From assembly GCA_964516325.1 (NCBI GenBank), contig CAZFAP010000054.1:1-26435 (forward strand): a DNA stretch of 26,435 nt, read 5' to 3'. Made by a program: the position numbers and the translations under genes. The stretch's first letter is position 1; every line of letters starts with the position of its first letter. This document shows positions 15,636 to 23,288 of the stretch, piece after piece. Source of the stretch: CAZFAP01 sp964516325 (GTDB lineage: Bacteria; Auribacterota; JABMQX01). The notes under the pieces were generated by a model. It was not told the origin of the DNA, did no database searches, and saw only the letters and a program-made list of their open reading frames with translations.

Positions 15636-16706
15636 TCAATGGATTACGACGGAAACGTACCACCTTATGAGACTGCCCCCCACGAAATAGCTGATCAACG
15701 ACGCTGGCACTATGTACACGCCAAAAGGAATCTCGGCGTGCCATTCGCTTCGCTTGAAAACGACCAACGCCACGTGCCCCATTAACCCCACCACCGACGA
15801 CAGTAAGACTGTCAACAAGGCGAGCTTCCACCCGAGAAACGCCCCGATCACGGCCAATAACTTCACATCCCCCATGCCCAAAGCCTCTTTTCGTATGTGG
15901 GCAAGAGGCTGACCGGCCTCGACGCGTTGGCCGTTCGTCACCAGCATTTCCGCTATGGCGCCGTAGAAATCCGCGGGAATCTCCTTTTCAGCCCCATTCT
16001 CCGCTACGACGCCCAAAATGTCAGTCGCCTCCACTTCCTGACCAACGGAAAAACGCGGAGAAGAATCGGACGAGGAAGCCAGGCGGAATGTTCCCGCTAT
16101 TGGCGCCGTGACGACGTGCGGTTTGATTGCCCTTTTCACCACCTCGCCGACGGCGAGCAAGGACCCACCTGCCCCAACGGAAGACACGAAGGATAGAAGA
16201 AGCGATTTCCAATGGGCGGAGTCCGGCAGCCCCATCATCGCCGGAAACAGAAACGCTCCAACAAGCCCGATCGGCACTCCCGGGTATGTTACCTCATTCG
16301 GAATAATCTTATGGTCGAGGTCAGTGAAAGCGGAGACGACCATCCCGCCCACGAAGAAGAGATAAAAAAGCGTCAATCCAATGCCCTTGAGCACCGCCCC
16401 GCCGGTCGTGATTTCGACGTATCGGGAGACGACCAACGCGAAGAGGACCGCCGTCAATAGCTCGACGAGGAAGTACCGAAAGGAGTATGGCTCCTTGCAC
16501 GAGCGGCATCGCCCGCCGAGAACAATGTAGCTGATGAGGGGAATGTTGTCATACCAGCGGATGGGCTCGCCGCATTTCATGCAGTGGGAGGGAGGCATTA
16601 CGATGGACTGGCCCAGCGGAAGACGGTAGATGACCACGTTGAAGAAGCTTCCGCATACGGCGCCGAAAGCAAACCCTATCACAACCAGAAGGGCTTCCAC
16701 AGTCAC
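15636..16706 (-). CDS. Prepilin peptidase with inserted biotin-carrier-like domain
   Basis: A 356-residue membrane aspartic protease that cleaves, and usually N-methylates, prepilins. The N-terminal part has GSFFNVVIYRLP and the zinc-type cysteines Cys42-Cys45 and Cys67-Cys70. The first catalytic site is FTDLDHKIIPNEVT (Asp129/Asp131) and the second is GMGDVKLLA (Asp280). Several membrane helices surround them. Between the fifth or sixth helix and GMGD lies an extra domain at residues 198-274 (nt 15885-16115). It aligns without gaps to the AccB biotinyl domain of this window, with 33 of 77 identities counted by hand, including APIAGTF, SVGQEVE, EIPADFYG and VEAGQPL. The lysine-bearing EAMKVMNE is replaced by AENGAEKE, so biotinylation is not expected. 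Likely substrates are the pseudopilins at 5077-5892 and 18860-19576. It is the last gene of a zinc-ribbon, aroE, peptidase operon, 39 nt after aroE. Confidence 0.92.
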   Translation of the reverse strand: MTVEALLVVIGFAFGAVCGSFFNVVIYRLPLGQSIVMPPSHCMKCGEPIRWYDNIPLISYIVLGGRCRSCKEPYSFRYFLVELLTAVLFALVVSRYVEITTGGAVLKGIGLTLFYLFFVGGMVVSAFTDLDHKIIPNEVTYPGVPIGLVGAFLFPAMMGLPDSAHWKSLLLSFVSSVGAGGSLLAVGEVVKRAIKPHVVTAPIAGTFRLASSSDSSPRFSVGQEVEATDILGVVAENGAEKEIPADFYGAIAEMLVTNGQRVEAGQPLAHIRKEALGMGDVKLLAVIGAFLGWKLALLTVLLSSVVGLMGHVALVVFKRSEWHAEIPFGVYIVPASLISYFVGGSLIRWYVSVVIH

Positions 16707-16745
16707 CCTGATATGTTCCTTTCTGTCAAGAGAAGGCCCGCCTCA

Positions 16746-17612
16746 TTAACTCTTCTGGAATACCGCTTCCCGCAAAGCGTCCCTCATCTCCTCCACCGGA
16801 GCAGCGATCCCTGTCCAGGTCTCAAAGGCGATGCAGCCCTGGTAAAGAAGCATGCCCAACCCATTCTGCGTGCGACAACCGCGATGCCTCGCAGCGCAAA
16901 GCAAAGGCGTCTCCGGCGGATCGTAAACGAGGTCATAAACGAACGTAGTGGGATCGAGCCAATCCGCCTCGATGCTTATCGTATCGCTGCCGTCCATTCC
17001 CAGGGGAGTAGCGTCAACGAAGATTTCGCACCCCCGGAGAGCGCCGCGAATCGAATCGGGGTTGAACGGCACAAATCTCGCCACACCCGCGCGAACTTTA
17101 TCGTCTATGACCGCAGCCACCCGCTGGGCGCGGCTTTCATCGCAATCGCAAACAGAGACTTCCCTCGCTCCATCGAGCGCCGCCTGAATAGCAACTGCCC
17201 TGCCAGCTCCCCCCACACCCATAACAAGAACGGACTTGCCTGAAAGCTCAACGCCGCTCTCCTCCCTGATGGACCGAACAAACCCTCTGCCGTCGGTGTT
17301 GTAGCCCTTCAGCCGCCCCTCCCTGATGTCAACCGTATTCACCGCCCCGATGATCTCCGCCTCGGGCGAAAGCGAATCGAGATATTGCATTACCGCTTGT
17401 TTATGGGGAATGGTCAGATTGATGCCGCGAAAACCCAGGGCGACGATCCCCTCCACCGCCTCACCCAGGTCGGCCGGATAAACCTCAAAGGCAAGATACA
17501 CCCAATCCAGTCTCGCTGCCCGAAATCCAGCATTCTGAAAAGCGGGGGAGGCTGTATGCCGCACCGGGTATCCGAACAGCCCAACGACCTGAGTCTTCCC
17601 AGTGATTTCCAT
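16746..17612 (-). CDS. aroE: Shikimate dehydrogenase
   Basis: A 288-residue NADP-dependent enzyme that reduces 3-dehydroshikimate to shikimate. The substrate domain has VVGLFGYPVRHTASPAFQNA (Thr20/Ser22 in the shikimate-binding loop) and INLTIPHK with catalytic Lys71. AVNT (Asn92) and NTDGRGF with Asp107 complete the site. The cofactor domain has VLVMGVGGAGRAV (Gly-rich loop 132-137) and ends with NGLGMLLYQGCIAFETWTG. ATG at 17610-17612 was chosen because homology begins there; the longer in-frame extension is Arg/Ser-rich and unlike the family. The ribosome-binding site is weak. It sits between a zinc-ribbon gene and the prepilin peptidase gene on the same strand, with short gaps. Confidence 0.95.
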   Translation of the reverse strand: MEITGKTQVVGLFGYPVRHTASPAFQNAGFRAARLDWVYLAFEVYPADLGEAVEGIVALGFRGINLTIPHKQAVMQYLDSLSPEAEIIGAVNTVDIREGRLKGYNTDGRGFVRSIREESGVELSGKSVLVMGVGGAGRAVAIQAALDGAREVSVCDCDESRAQRVAAVIDDKVRAGVARFVPFNPDSIRGALRGCEIFVDATPLGMDGSDTISIEADWLDPTTFVYDLVYDPPETPLLCAARHRGCRTQNGLGMLLYQGCIAFETWTGIAAPVEEMRDALREAVFQKS

Positions 17613-17706
17613 GGCAAGTTGCCTATGCCAATGAGACCCACGCGAGGACGCCAGGGATGCACGCAGGCTTTCAAACAACTTTCCCCGAGGGGGACTTTCT
17701 CGGAGG

Positions 17707-18126
17707 TTATTCCTCCCGCGGCTTTGCCTTCTCGGCATCTTCCTTGGTTTGAATCAACCCGAACGAGCGGCTTCCGCAATTGGGGCATTCTTCCGTGCGA
17801 ATCTCCTCCGATTCGGGTCTGGTTGGGTCCTCCCTGACCACCAGAGGAAACGTCTCGCCGCAGTCGGAGCACTTCACCGCACGGTACGCCGTCATCTTGC
17901 CGCAGCGTTTGCATCGAAAAGGAGGCGGTTTCCCCGCAATGACTCTATCCTCGAAGACTTTTCCGCACCCTGGAGCGGAGCATATCAAGACGGCTTCGTA
18001 GCCGAGTCCTTCCTCAGCGGGCTTACTTTTCTTCACGGCGAAGTACGTAGCCGCGGCTATCACGCCGACAAGGAGCACAATCGTGATGATGGTCTTTGGC
18101 AGAGAGCCCATGATAGGACCTTTCAT
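17707..18126 (-). CDS. Membrane-anchored double zinc-ribbon protein
   Basis: A 139-residue protein of unknown role. Residues about 9-31 (LPKTIITIVLLVGVIAAATY) form one membrane helix. A soluble part follows with eight cysteines in four pairs, Cys49/Cys54, Cys72/Cys75, Cys86/Cys89 and Cys114/Cys117, which fits two treble-clef or ribbon-type zinc sites. The tail is charged (KAKPREE). ATG 18126 has GAGAGGAAG upstream at a long spacing; ATG 18111, five codons later, has AAAGG at a better spacing, so either is possible. A promoter-like pair is found at 18219-18247. It heads the operon leading into aroE and the prepilin peptidase, but nothing in it shows a link to either function. Confidence 0.72.
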   Translation of the reverse strand: MKGPIMGSLPKTIITIVLLVGVIAAATYFAVKKSKPAEEGLGYEAVLICSAPGCGKVFEDRVIAGKPPPFRCKRCGKMTAYRAVKCSDCGETFPLVVREDPTRPESEEIRTEECPNCGSRSFGLIQTKEDAEKAKPREE

Positions 18127-18218
18127 TTCTCGTTTGACTTCCTCTCGCCTGCAAGCAAGAGGACGACTGGCAAACCGCACATCCCCCGCTACCTTCGCGG
18201 CAATAAACTTGCCGCTCA

Positions 18219-18247
18219 AATCTAACACCCCCTCCGCACAGGGTCAA
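18219..18247 (-). promoter_or_regulatory. Sigma70-type promoter of the zinc-ribbon/aroE/prepilin peptidase operon
   Basis: Reading on the minus strand, TTGACC (18247-18242) and TAGATT (18224-18219) are separated by exactly 17 nt. The -35 box matches 5 of 6 consensus bases and the -10 box 4 of 6. Transcription would start near 18212, about 85 nt ahead of the zinc-ribbon gene start. Confidence 0.5.
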
Positions 18248-18331
18248 GAGTTTTGCGCGCAAGGACATAACGGTTAGGTTGTAGGTGGCGGGGGGCATCG
18301 GAAATCCCGGCATCCATCCCATGGGGATGTA

Positions 18332-18358
18332 ACCGCAGAGCACGCGCAGAGCGCAGGG
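18332..18358 (-). repeat. Dispersed CTCTGCG-type repeat, inverted copy
   Basis: Read on the minus strand, this 27-nt segment starts with CCCTGC and ends with CTCTGCGGT, as does 1681-1707 on the plus strand, with the same length between the ends and a diverged middle. It lies in the gene-free stretch 18127-18859. Confidence 0.5.
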
Positions 18359-18401
18359 AGAGTACAACCCCAGGCGCTCACGAACTTCGTTCACCCGGAG
18401 G

Positions 18402-18419
18402 CCCCGCCCGAAGGCGGGG
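18402..18419. other. Stem-loop in gene-free stretch
   Basis: CCCCGCC (18402-18408) pairs perfectly with GGCGGGG (18413-18419) around a CGAA loop. It is followed by TTG only, so it is not a convincing terminator. Confidence 0.45.
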
Positions 18420-18491
18420 TTGCGTGGCACTGACTTTCGGGGCAGAGACAGCGGAGAGGATTTCGAGCAGATGAATCGGATTGTCGAGCAC

Positions 18492-18608
18492 GGGAGCTCC
18501 GCTCCCCGCGACGAAAGCTAAAGCTTTGCTTCAGCACTCCAGAGGCACGCCGAAATATGGAGTGCGGGAGCGCACAGCTCCCGCTTTCTCACGCGGAAGC
18601 GAAGCTTC
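18492..18608. repeat. Mosaic of short palindromes (REP-like element)
   Basis: Within 117 nt there are four inverted repeats. GGGAGC/GCTCCC is at 18492-18497 and 18501-18506. GCACTCC/GGAGTGC is at 18534-18540 and 18559-18565. GCGGGAGC/GCTCCCGC is at 18564-18571 and 18577-18584, followed by TTTCTC. GAAGC/GCTTC is at 18596-18600 and 18604-18608. The wording resembles intergenic palindromic elements I know from Verrucomicrobia-like genomes (…GGAGTGC…). No gene is seen in 18127-18859 apart from these repeats and the promoter at 18219-18247. Confidence 0.6.
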
Positions 18609-18640
18609 AGCGTCTCTGGGCCGGCGCGATCTCTACGATC

Positions 18641-18667
18641 TCTGCGTTCTCTGCGGTTCCCTTCCGA
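18641..18667 (+). repeat. Dispersed CTCTGCG-type repeat, copy 2
   Basis: TCTGCGTTCTCTGCGGT followed directly by TCCCTTCCGA. It matches 1691-1720 with a single C/T difference and lacks the three bases GAG between the two parts. It is preceded by two further ATCTCT-type units (18629-18640), giving a short tandem character. Confidence 0.7.
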
Positions 18668-18702
18668 ATCCGAGGGAGCCGGGATTGCCGATGAGCTACG
18701 CC

Positions 18703-18726
18703 ACCCGTAAGTGAGGCCTTACGGGT
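18703..18726. other. Perfect 9-bp stem-loop upstream of pseudopilin copy 2
   Basis: ACCCGTAAG (18703-18711) pairs with CTTACGGGT (18718-18726) around the loop TGAGGC. No T-run follows. It may be a repeat unit, or an RNA hairpin in the leader of the pseudopilin gene that starts 133 nt further on. Confidence 0.5.
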
Positions 18727-18859
18727 CAGGGAAGATTTGGGTTGACTTGAGTTCGGAGGAGTGCTTTCTTACGTGTTGGATATTCCTCCCAACGGTCCTG
18801 AGGTGGTTGTCGGTCTCAAGAATCAGGCGCTCGACGCCAAGTTGGGGACGCGTCCGGCA

Positions 18860-19576
18860 ATGCCCAAGAGATACCAACAGAGCGGTTTCACGCTCATTGA
18901 GCTCCTCGTGGTAATCGCGATTGTGGCGATTCTCGCCGCGCTTCTTCTCCCCGCGCTCCAGCGAGCGAAGGAAGCGGCGAGGCGGACGCTGTGCGCGGGC
19001 CACCTGAACCAACTCGGTAGGGCATTCGCGCAGTACCTCAACGAATACGGCGGGTATGTCCCGCAGTACGGTGGAGTCATTCCGTTTGGCTGGGGGAAGG
19101 GAACCGGCTGGATGGACAGGCTCTTTCCGTACGTGGACGCCAATCCCAGCGGAGTTGGTCCGGACTATCCGGAGAGCACGTACTCGGAACGAACGGCGGT
19201 GTTCCGATGCCCAAGCATGAAAATGTCCGCGCTGGGAGGCAAGCGGCTTACTTCGTTTATGATCAATTCTCGTCTATGGTCGGATTCGACCGCGGGTAAA
19301 TTCGATATGAACCGGTTGAAGTTCCCTCAGAAGGTCGTGGTGCTGTACGACATCAACCGGTGGTACGACCGCGCCCATAACGCGGACCCGAGCGATGAGT
19401 ATGGGAATAGCGGCTACGACGGGTACGGGCCGGGGGGGCTCTGGAACTGCTACACGGGCGGGCCGGATTTTCCCGGTCCGCACGGAGGCGGGTACGATAT
19501 TCTCTTCGCGGACTGGCACGTGAAATGGTTCGGGCAGCTTGTGAGGGACAAGATTACGCGGCACGCGGAACAGTGA
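18860..19576 (+). CDS. Prepilin-type (pseudopilin) protein with H-X9-DG-like C-terminus, copy 2
   Basis: A 238-residue pseudopilin starting at ATG 18860, which gives a typical 9-residue leader ending in Gly9 before FTLIELLVVIAIVAIL (Glu14). It has the same body as the protein at 5077-5892, with conserved blocks IPFGWGKG, LFPYVD, SALGG, FPQKVVV, HNADP, GNSGYDGYGPG and a shared end ITRHAEQ/VTRHAEQ. FADWHVKWF replaces the usual FADGHV of the H-X9-DG family. Longer in-frame starts from 18761 are possible but would give an unusually long leader. The likely maturation enzyme is the prepilin peptidase at 15636-16706. A secreted beta-propeller gene follows after 43 nt, perhaps co-transcribed. Confidence 0.88.
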   Translation: MPKRYQQSGFTLIELLVVIAIVAILAALLLPALQRAKEAARRTLCAGHLNQLGRAFAQYLNEYGGYVPQYGGVIPFGWGKGTGWMDRLFPYVDANPSGVGPDYPESTYSERTAVFRCPSMKMSALGGKRLTSFMINSRLWSDSTAGKFDMNRLKFPQKVVVLYDINRWYDRAHNADPSDEYGNSGYDGYGPGGLWNCYTGGPDFPGPHGGGYDILFADWHVKWFGQLVRDKITRHAEQ

Positions 19577-19619
19577 GCTGAGAGCGCCTCGCTGTAACTA
19601 AAGCACTGATGGGAGGAAG

Positions 19620-20930
19620 ATGGTGAACCGGGTTTGTGGGTTTGCGCTGCTGACGCTGATGTTGCTGGCAGATTCAACGTCAGGACAGGTATTGCTTTCC
19701 ACGTATCTGGGTGGTCCGGGGGCAGACCAGATGACCGGAGCGAGGGTTCTGAGCGACGGGGCAATTGTCGTCGGCGGAACGATGCCGGGCGGCAATTTGG
19801 GGACATCGGTGCGTGTTCCCGCACAACAGGGCGTCGGCGATGGAATTCTCATCCGCTTGAGCGCTGACGCAGAGAGAGTCCTGTCAGTGACACGCCTCGA
19901 AGGCAGCGTTGTGGACCTGGACGCCGACGCCCAGGACAATATCTACGTAACGGGAAGCTCTGGCAGCGTCAAGTTAAGCCCGAAGACCGGGAAGCGATTC
20001 TGGACAATTTCCGTCGGCGGCGCCGAAGCGCGTATTGCTGCGGCCCGAAACGGCTGCGCAGCGGTTTTGGCAGGGAAGAAGATTACTCTCGTCGGTCCCG
20101 ACGGAGCAACGAGGGAAAGCTGGGAGGTGGGCGCCGACCGTGTGAACGACGTCGCGTGCGATCCAAAGAGCGACCTTACTTTTGTTACCGGCTTTCACAA
20201 TCGGTGGGGCACGCCGCCCGGGCAGAAGAGCTATCCGGTGCAGATGGCTTTTGTGTATGCGTTCGACGAGGAAGGGAACAAGGTTTGGGGCGCCTACGAC
20301 TGGAAGGGGCAGGAGGTGGCAGACCTGCACCTGATGGCCGACACGCGCGGCTACCGCCTGGCGATGGGCGGCGACGGGAAGTTGTACGTTGCGGGCGAAT
20401 CGGCTGGCGGAAACACGATGTGGTCTCGACAGTCGCAGAATCTCCAAGCGGAGCTTCCGCTGGCAAAGGGCGACCAGTATCAGGTGGCGTATAACACGCG
20501 GGCAAACCACATCACCTTCGTGGGGCGCCTTGACCCAAAGAGCGGGAAGGCTGAGGCGGGCATGGTGCTGCTGGCTCGGCTCTCCGACGGGAAGGGCAAC
20601 ACCATCCGCCCCCGAGGACTGGCGGCGGACGAGTCTGGACGCGTGTATGTCGGCGGGGCGTCCGCTTCCTATCCGCCGGAGTCTGCAAACGCGTTCGGCG
20701 GAGATTTCGAGGGCGGAGGCGCGTTCTTCTGCGTGTTTGATCCAAACTTCAAGCGTCTCTACGCGACGAAGTTTTGCTCCGGGACGACGCTGGCGATTGC
20801 GGTTGGGAACAAAAGCGTTTTAGCTGTCGGCGATGGAAAGGCGAACCTCCTGACCGTAAACCCGCTTCAAGCTGAACCGCTCGGCGGCGAAAGCGATGGC
20901 TGGGCGGTTATGTTCGCGGAGAAACCGTAG
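19620..20930 (+). CDS. Secreted beta-propeller protein (SBBP-like)
   Basis: A 436-residue protein with a signal peptide (VCGFALLTLMLLADSTSG, residues 5-22). It begins its mature part with LLSTYLGGPGADQMTGARV, the hallmark of SBBP-type beta-propeller repeats, and continues with repeats built on GxIxVGGT, DNIYVTGSS, DLTFVTGF, GKLYVAGES and GRVYVGGAS. Such propellers are extracellular scaffolds or binding proteins, and no catalytic motif is visible. GGGAGG (19611-19616) is close to ATG 19620; the adjacent GTG at 19623 has better spacing, so the true start may be one codon later. It lies 43 nt after pseudopilin copy 2 and 78 nt before the sulfatase gene. Confidence 0.8.
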   Translation: MVNRVCGFALLTLMLLADSTSGQVLLSTYLGGPGADQMTGARVLSDGAIVVGGTMPGGNLGTSVRVPAQQGVGDGILIRLSADAERVLSVTRLEGSVVDLDADAQDNIYVTGSSGSVKLSPKTGKRFWTISVGGAEARIAAARNGCAAVLAGKKITLVGPDGATRESWEVGADRVNDVACDPKSDLTFVTGFHNRWGTPPGQKSYPVQMAFVYAFDEEGNKVWGAYDWKGQEVADLHLMADTRGYRLAMGGDGKLYVAGESAGGNTMWSRQSQNLQAELPLAKGDQYQVAYNTRANHITFVGRLDPKSGKAEAGMVLLARLSDGKGNTIRPRGLAADESGRVYVGGASASYPPESANAFGGDFEGGGAFFCVFDPNFKRLYATKFCSGTTLAIAVGNKSVLAVGDGKANLLTVNPLQAEPLGGESDGWAVMFAEKP

Positions 20931-21008
20931 ACGCGCTCCTGGCATCGGTTCGAGAAGTCGGCTTGTGATTCGCGTGAGTTGATGCGCATTTTCGAGAGGA
21001 CGAACCTT

Positions 21009-23228
21009 ATGGAGAAAATCAACAGACGTGGTTTTCTGACCTGTGTAGCTGGAGGCGCAGCGATGGCGTCGTTGTCGCGAAGTTCCTCTCCCGCCTCCGG
21101 GAAGGCGGAGCGCGGGCGACCGAATATTCTGTGGATCAGCGTCGAGGACATGAGCCCGGATCTGGGGTGCTACGGCGACAACTATGCGGTAACACCCAAC
21201 CTCGACAGGCTTGCGGCTGAATCCGCGCGATACACCAACGTCTTCACCCACGCGCCCGTGTGCGCGCCGTCGCGCTCGGGCATTATCACGGGAATGTATC
21301 CGACGACCATCGGCACGCACCATATGCGCTGCCAGGGCGTCCCGCCGCCTTACGTGAAATGCTTTCCTGAATACCTCCGAGCAGCCGGATACTACTGCAC
21401 AAATAACGTCAAGACCGATTACCAGTTCGCGCCGCCGTTGACCGCATGGGACGAGTGCAGCAACAAAGCGCATTGGCGTGGGCACGCGAAGGGTCAACCG
21501 TTCTTCGCTGTCATCAATTTGACCACCACGCACGAGAGCCAGGTCCGCAGCAGAGAAAAGGGACTTCAAGACCGGATCGCGAGACTCGAGCCCCACGAGA
21601 AACACGATCCCGCGAAAGCGGTGCTTCCCCCGTATTATCCCGACACGCCCGTCGTGCGCAGGGACTGGGCGCAGTATTACGACATAATGACGTTGATGGA
21701 TAACGAGACTGCTGAGATTCTCAAGCAGCTCGACGAGGATGGTCTTGCCGACGAGACCATCGTGTGGTTTTGGGCGGACCACGGGCGCGGGCTGCCGCGC
21801 GCAAAGCGATGGATTTATGACTCGGGGCTTCACGTTCCCCTGATCATCCGGGTGCCAGAGAAGTTCCGCGAACTCGCCATGCCCGACAAGCCGGATGCAC
21901 TGAAACCGGGCGCCGTAAACGACGACCTCATCGCATTTGTTGATTTTGCCCCGACGATGCTTTCGCTCGCGGGCGTCAGAGTGCCGGAGCACATGCAGGG
22001 ACGGGCATTTCTCGGCAGCCAGACGGCTTCGCCGCGCGAGTACATCTTCGCCGCACGGGATCGGATGGACGAGGCATACGACATCATTCGCGGGGTGCGC
22101 GATAAGCGGTACAAGTATATTCGGAATTACATGCCGCACGTGACCTATGCACAAGACATAGATTACATGAATGAGATGGCGACGATGCAGGAGATGCGTC
22201 GGCTTCATGCGGAGGGCAGGCTTGTCGGACCTCAAAGGCAGTATTTCTTCAAGACCAAGCCTGTCGAGGAACTATACGACACGCAGACTGATCCTCACGA
22301 GGTGCAGAATCTCGCCGACAACCCACAATACCGGGACGTCCTCGAGCGGATGCGAGAAGTCCTCGCGCGGTGGATGAAAGAGACCGGAGACATCGGGCTT
22401 ATCCCGGAACCTGAGTTTGACGAAATGAAGCGTCCCGGAGGCAAATGGCAGAAGACTGCCGACCCGACGTTTACGGCCGCTTCCAGCGGCGCCCCCGACA
22501 AGGGCCTTATGGTGTCCATCGCCTGCACGACGCCCGGCGCATCAATCGCCTACACGACCGGCAAGGACAAGAAAGCGGGTTGGCAGCTCTACTCGCAGCC
22601 CGTCGTTTTGAAACCCGGGCAGGTGCTCCGTGCGAAAGCCTGCCGCCTCGGGTTTCGCGACAGCAAAGAAGTCGTGCTCGGGCCTGGCGAAGGCGCACCT
22701 CCGGCACAGCGACCGGAATCAGCGATTGAAACGATCAGCCATTGGCGCGAGGAGCTCGACAAGACTGACCTCTTGGAACGCCTTCGCGGGATCAAGGCTC
22801 TCGACGGCTCCGGTGCCGAGGCAATAGCCAAATACCTGGAGGCCGTTAACGACCGAAATGCTTCGGTCCGCTACTGGGCTGTGATCGGCCTGCACAATGC
22901 CTCCCCGGAATCCCAGGCAATTGAGCGCGCGAAACCCGCTGTAGCAAAGCGCCTGAACGATCCATCCCCCGTGGTTCGTATTGCAGCCGCTCAAGCGATG
23001 TGCGATTGGGGTTCCGAGCAAGACGGATTGCCTGTGCTCGTCGAGGCGCTCAAGCACCCGTCGGAAACCGTTCGCCTGTACGCAGCGACCGCCCTGGGGC
23101 AGATAGGCGAGAAGGCGCGCCCGGCTCTGCCACAAGTGAAGGCTGCAATGAGCGATCCCTCCGAGTATGTGCCCCGCGTAGTCAAGTACGTTCTCCAGCG
23201 GCTCGAACGGCATCCGAGCGGATACTGA
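21009..23228 (+). CDS. Tat-exported sulfatase with C-terminal CHB_HEX-like domain and HEAT-like repeats
   Basis: A 739-residue protein starting at ATG 21009, with GAGAGGACG 5 nt upstream. NRRGFL (5-10) followed by a hydrophobic Ala/Gly stretch is a Tat leader. The sulfatase domain (about 37-470) has NILWISVEDMSPDLGCYGD with the metal aspartate, the formylglycine motif CAPSRS (Cys85), and WADHGRGLPRAKRWIYDSG with the metal Asp-His and lysine. The opening resembles heparan N-sulfatase-like (S1_8-type) enzymes. Residues about 480-560 (ASIAYTTGKDKKAGWQLYSQ) look like the C-terminal domain linked to chitobiases. Residues about 600-735 hold three HEAT-like repeats (SVRYWAVIGL, VVRIAAAQAM, TVRLYAATALGQIG). 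It acts outside the cytoplasm on sulfated glycans and needs a formylglycine-generating enzyme encoded elsewhere. Confidence 0.92.
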   Translation: MEKINRRGFLTCVAGGAAMASLSRSSSPASGKAERGRPNILWISVEDMSPDLGCYGDNYAVTPNLDRLAAESARYTNVFTHAPVCAPSRSGIITGMYPTTIGTHHMRCQGVPPPYVKCFPEYLRAAGYYCTNNVKTDYQFAPPLTAWDECSNKAHWRGHAKGQPFFAVINLTTTHESQVRSREKGLQDRIARLEPHEKHDPAKAVLPPYYPDTPVVRRDWAQYYDIMTLMDNETAEILKQLDEDGLADETIVWFWADHGRGLPRAKRWIYDSGLHVPLIIRVPEKFRELAMPDKPDALKPGAVNDDLIAFVDFAPTMLSLAGVRVPEHMQGRAFLGSQTASPREYIFAARDRMDEAYDIIRGVRDKRYKYIRNYMPHVTYAQDIDYMNEMATMQEMRRLHAEGRLVGPQRQYFFKTKPVEELYDTQTDPHEVQNLADNPQYRDVLERMREVLARWMKETGDIGLIPEPEFDEMKRPGGKWQKTADPTFTAASSGAPDKGLMVSIACTTPGASIAYTTGKDKKAGWQLYSQPVVLKPGQVLRAKACRLGFRDSKEVVLGPGEGAPPAQRPESAIETISHWREELDKTDLLERLRGIKALDGSGAEAIAKYLEAVNDRNASVRYWAVIGLHNASPESQAIERAKPAVAKRLNDPSPVVRIAAAQAMCDWGSEQDGLPVLVEALKHPSETVRLYAATALGQIGEKARPALPQVKAAMSDPSEYVPRVVKYVLQRLERHPSGY

Positions 23229-23288
23229 GACCGGAAGCGCAGCCGCGCGACGCAGCGTACGCCTTGAGCGCGGGGACACAGACGCGAA

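Noticed and set aside
15885..16115. Possibility that the extra domain in the prepilin peptidase is a chimeric assembly with accB
   Set aside because: The domain differs from accB at more than half of its residues and lacks the biotin lysine, and the frame and both catalytic sites are intact on each side; a chimera would be nearly identical to accB.
20820..22235. Long antisense frame (471 codons) opposite the sulfatase gene
   Set aside because: Shadow of a certain coding region; the translation is Arg/His-rich without recognisable domains.
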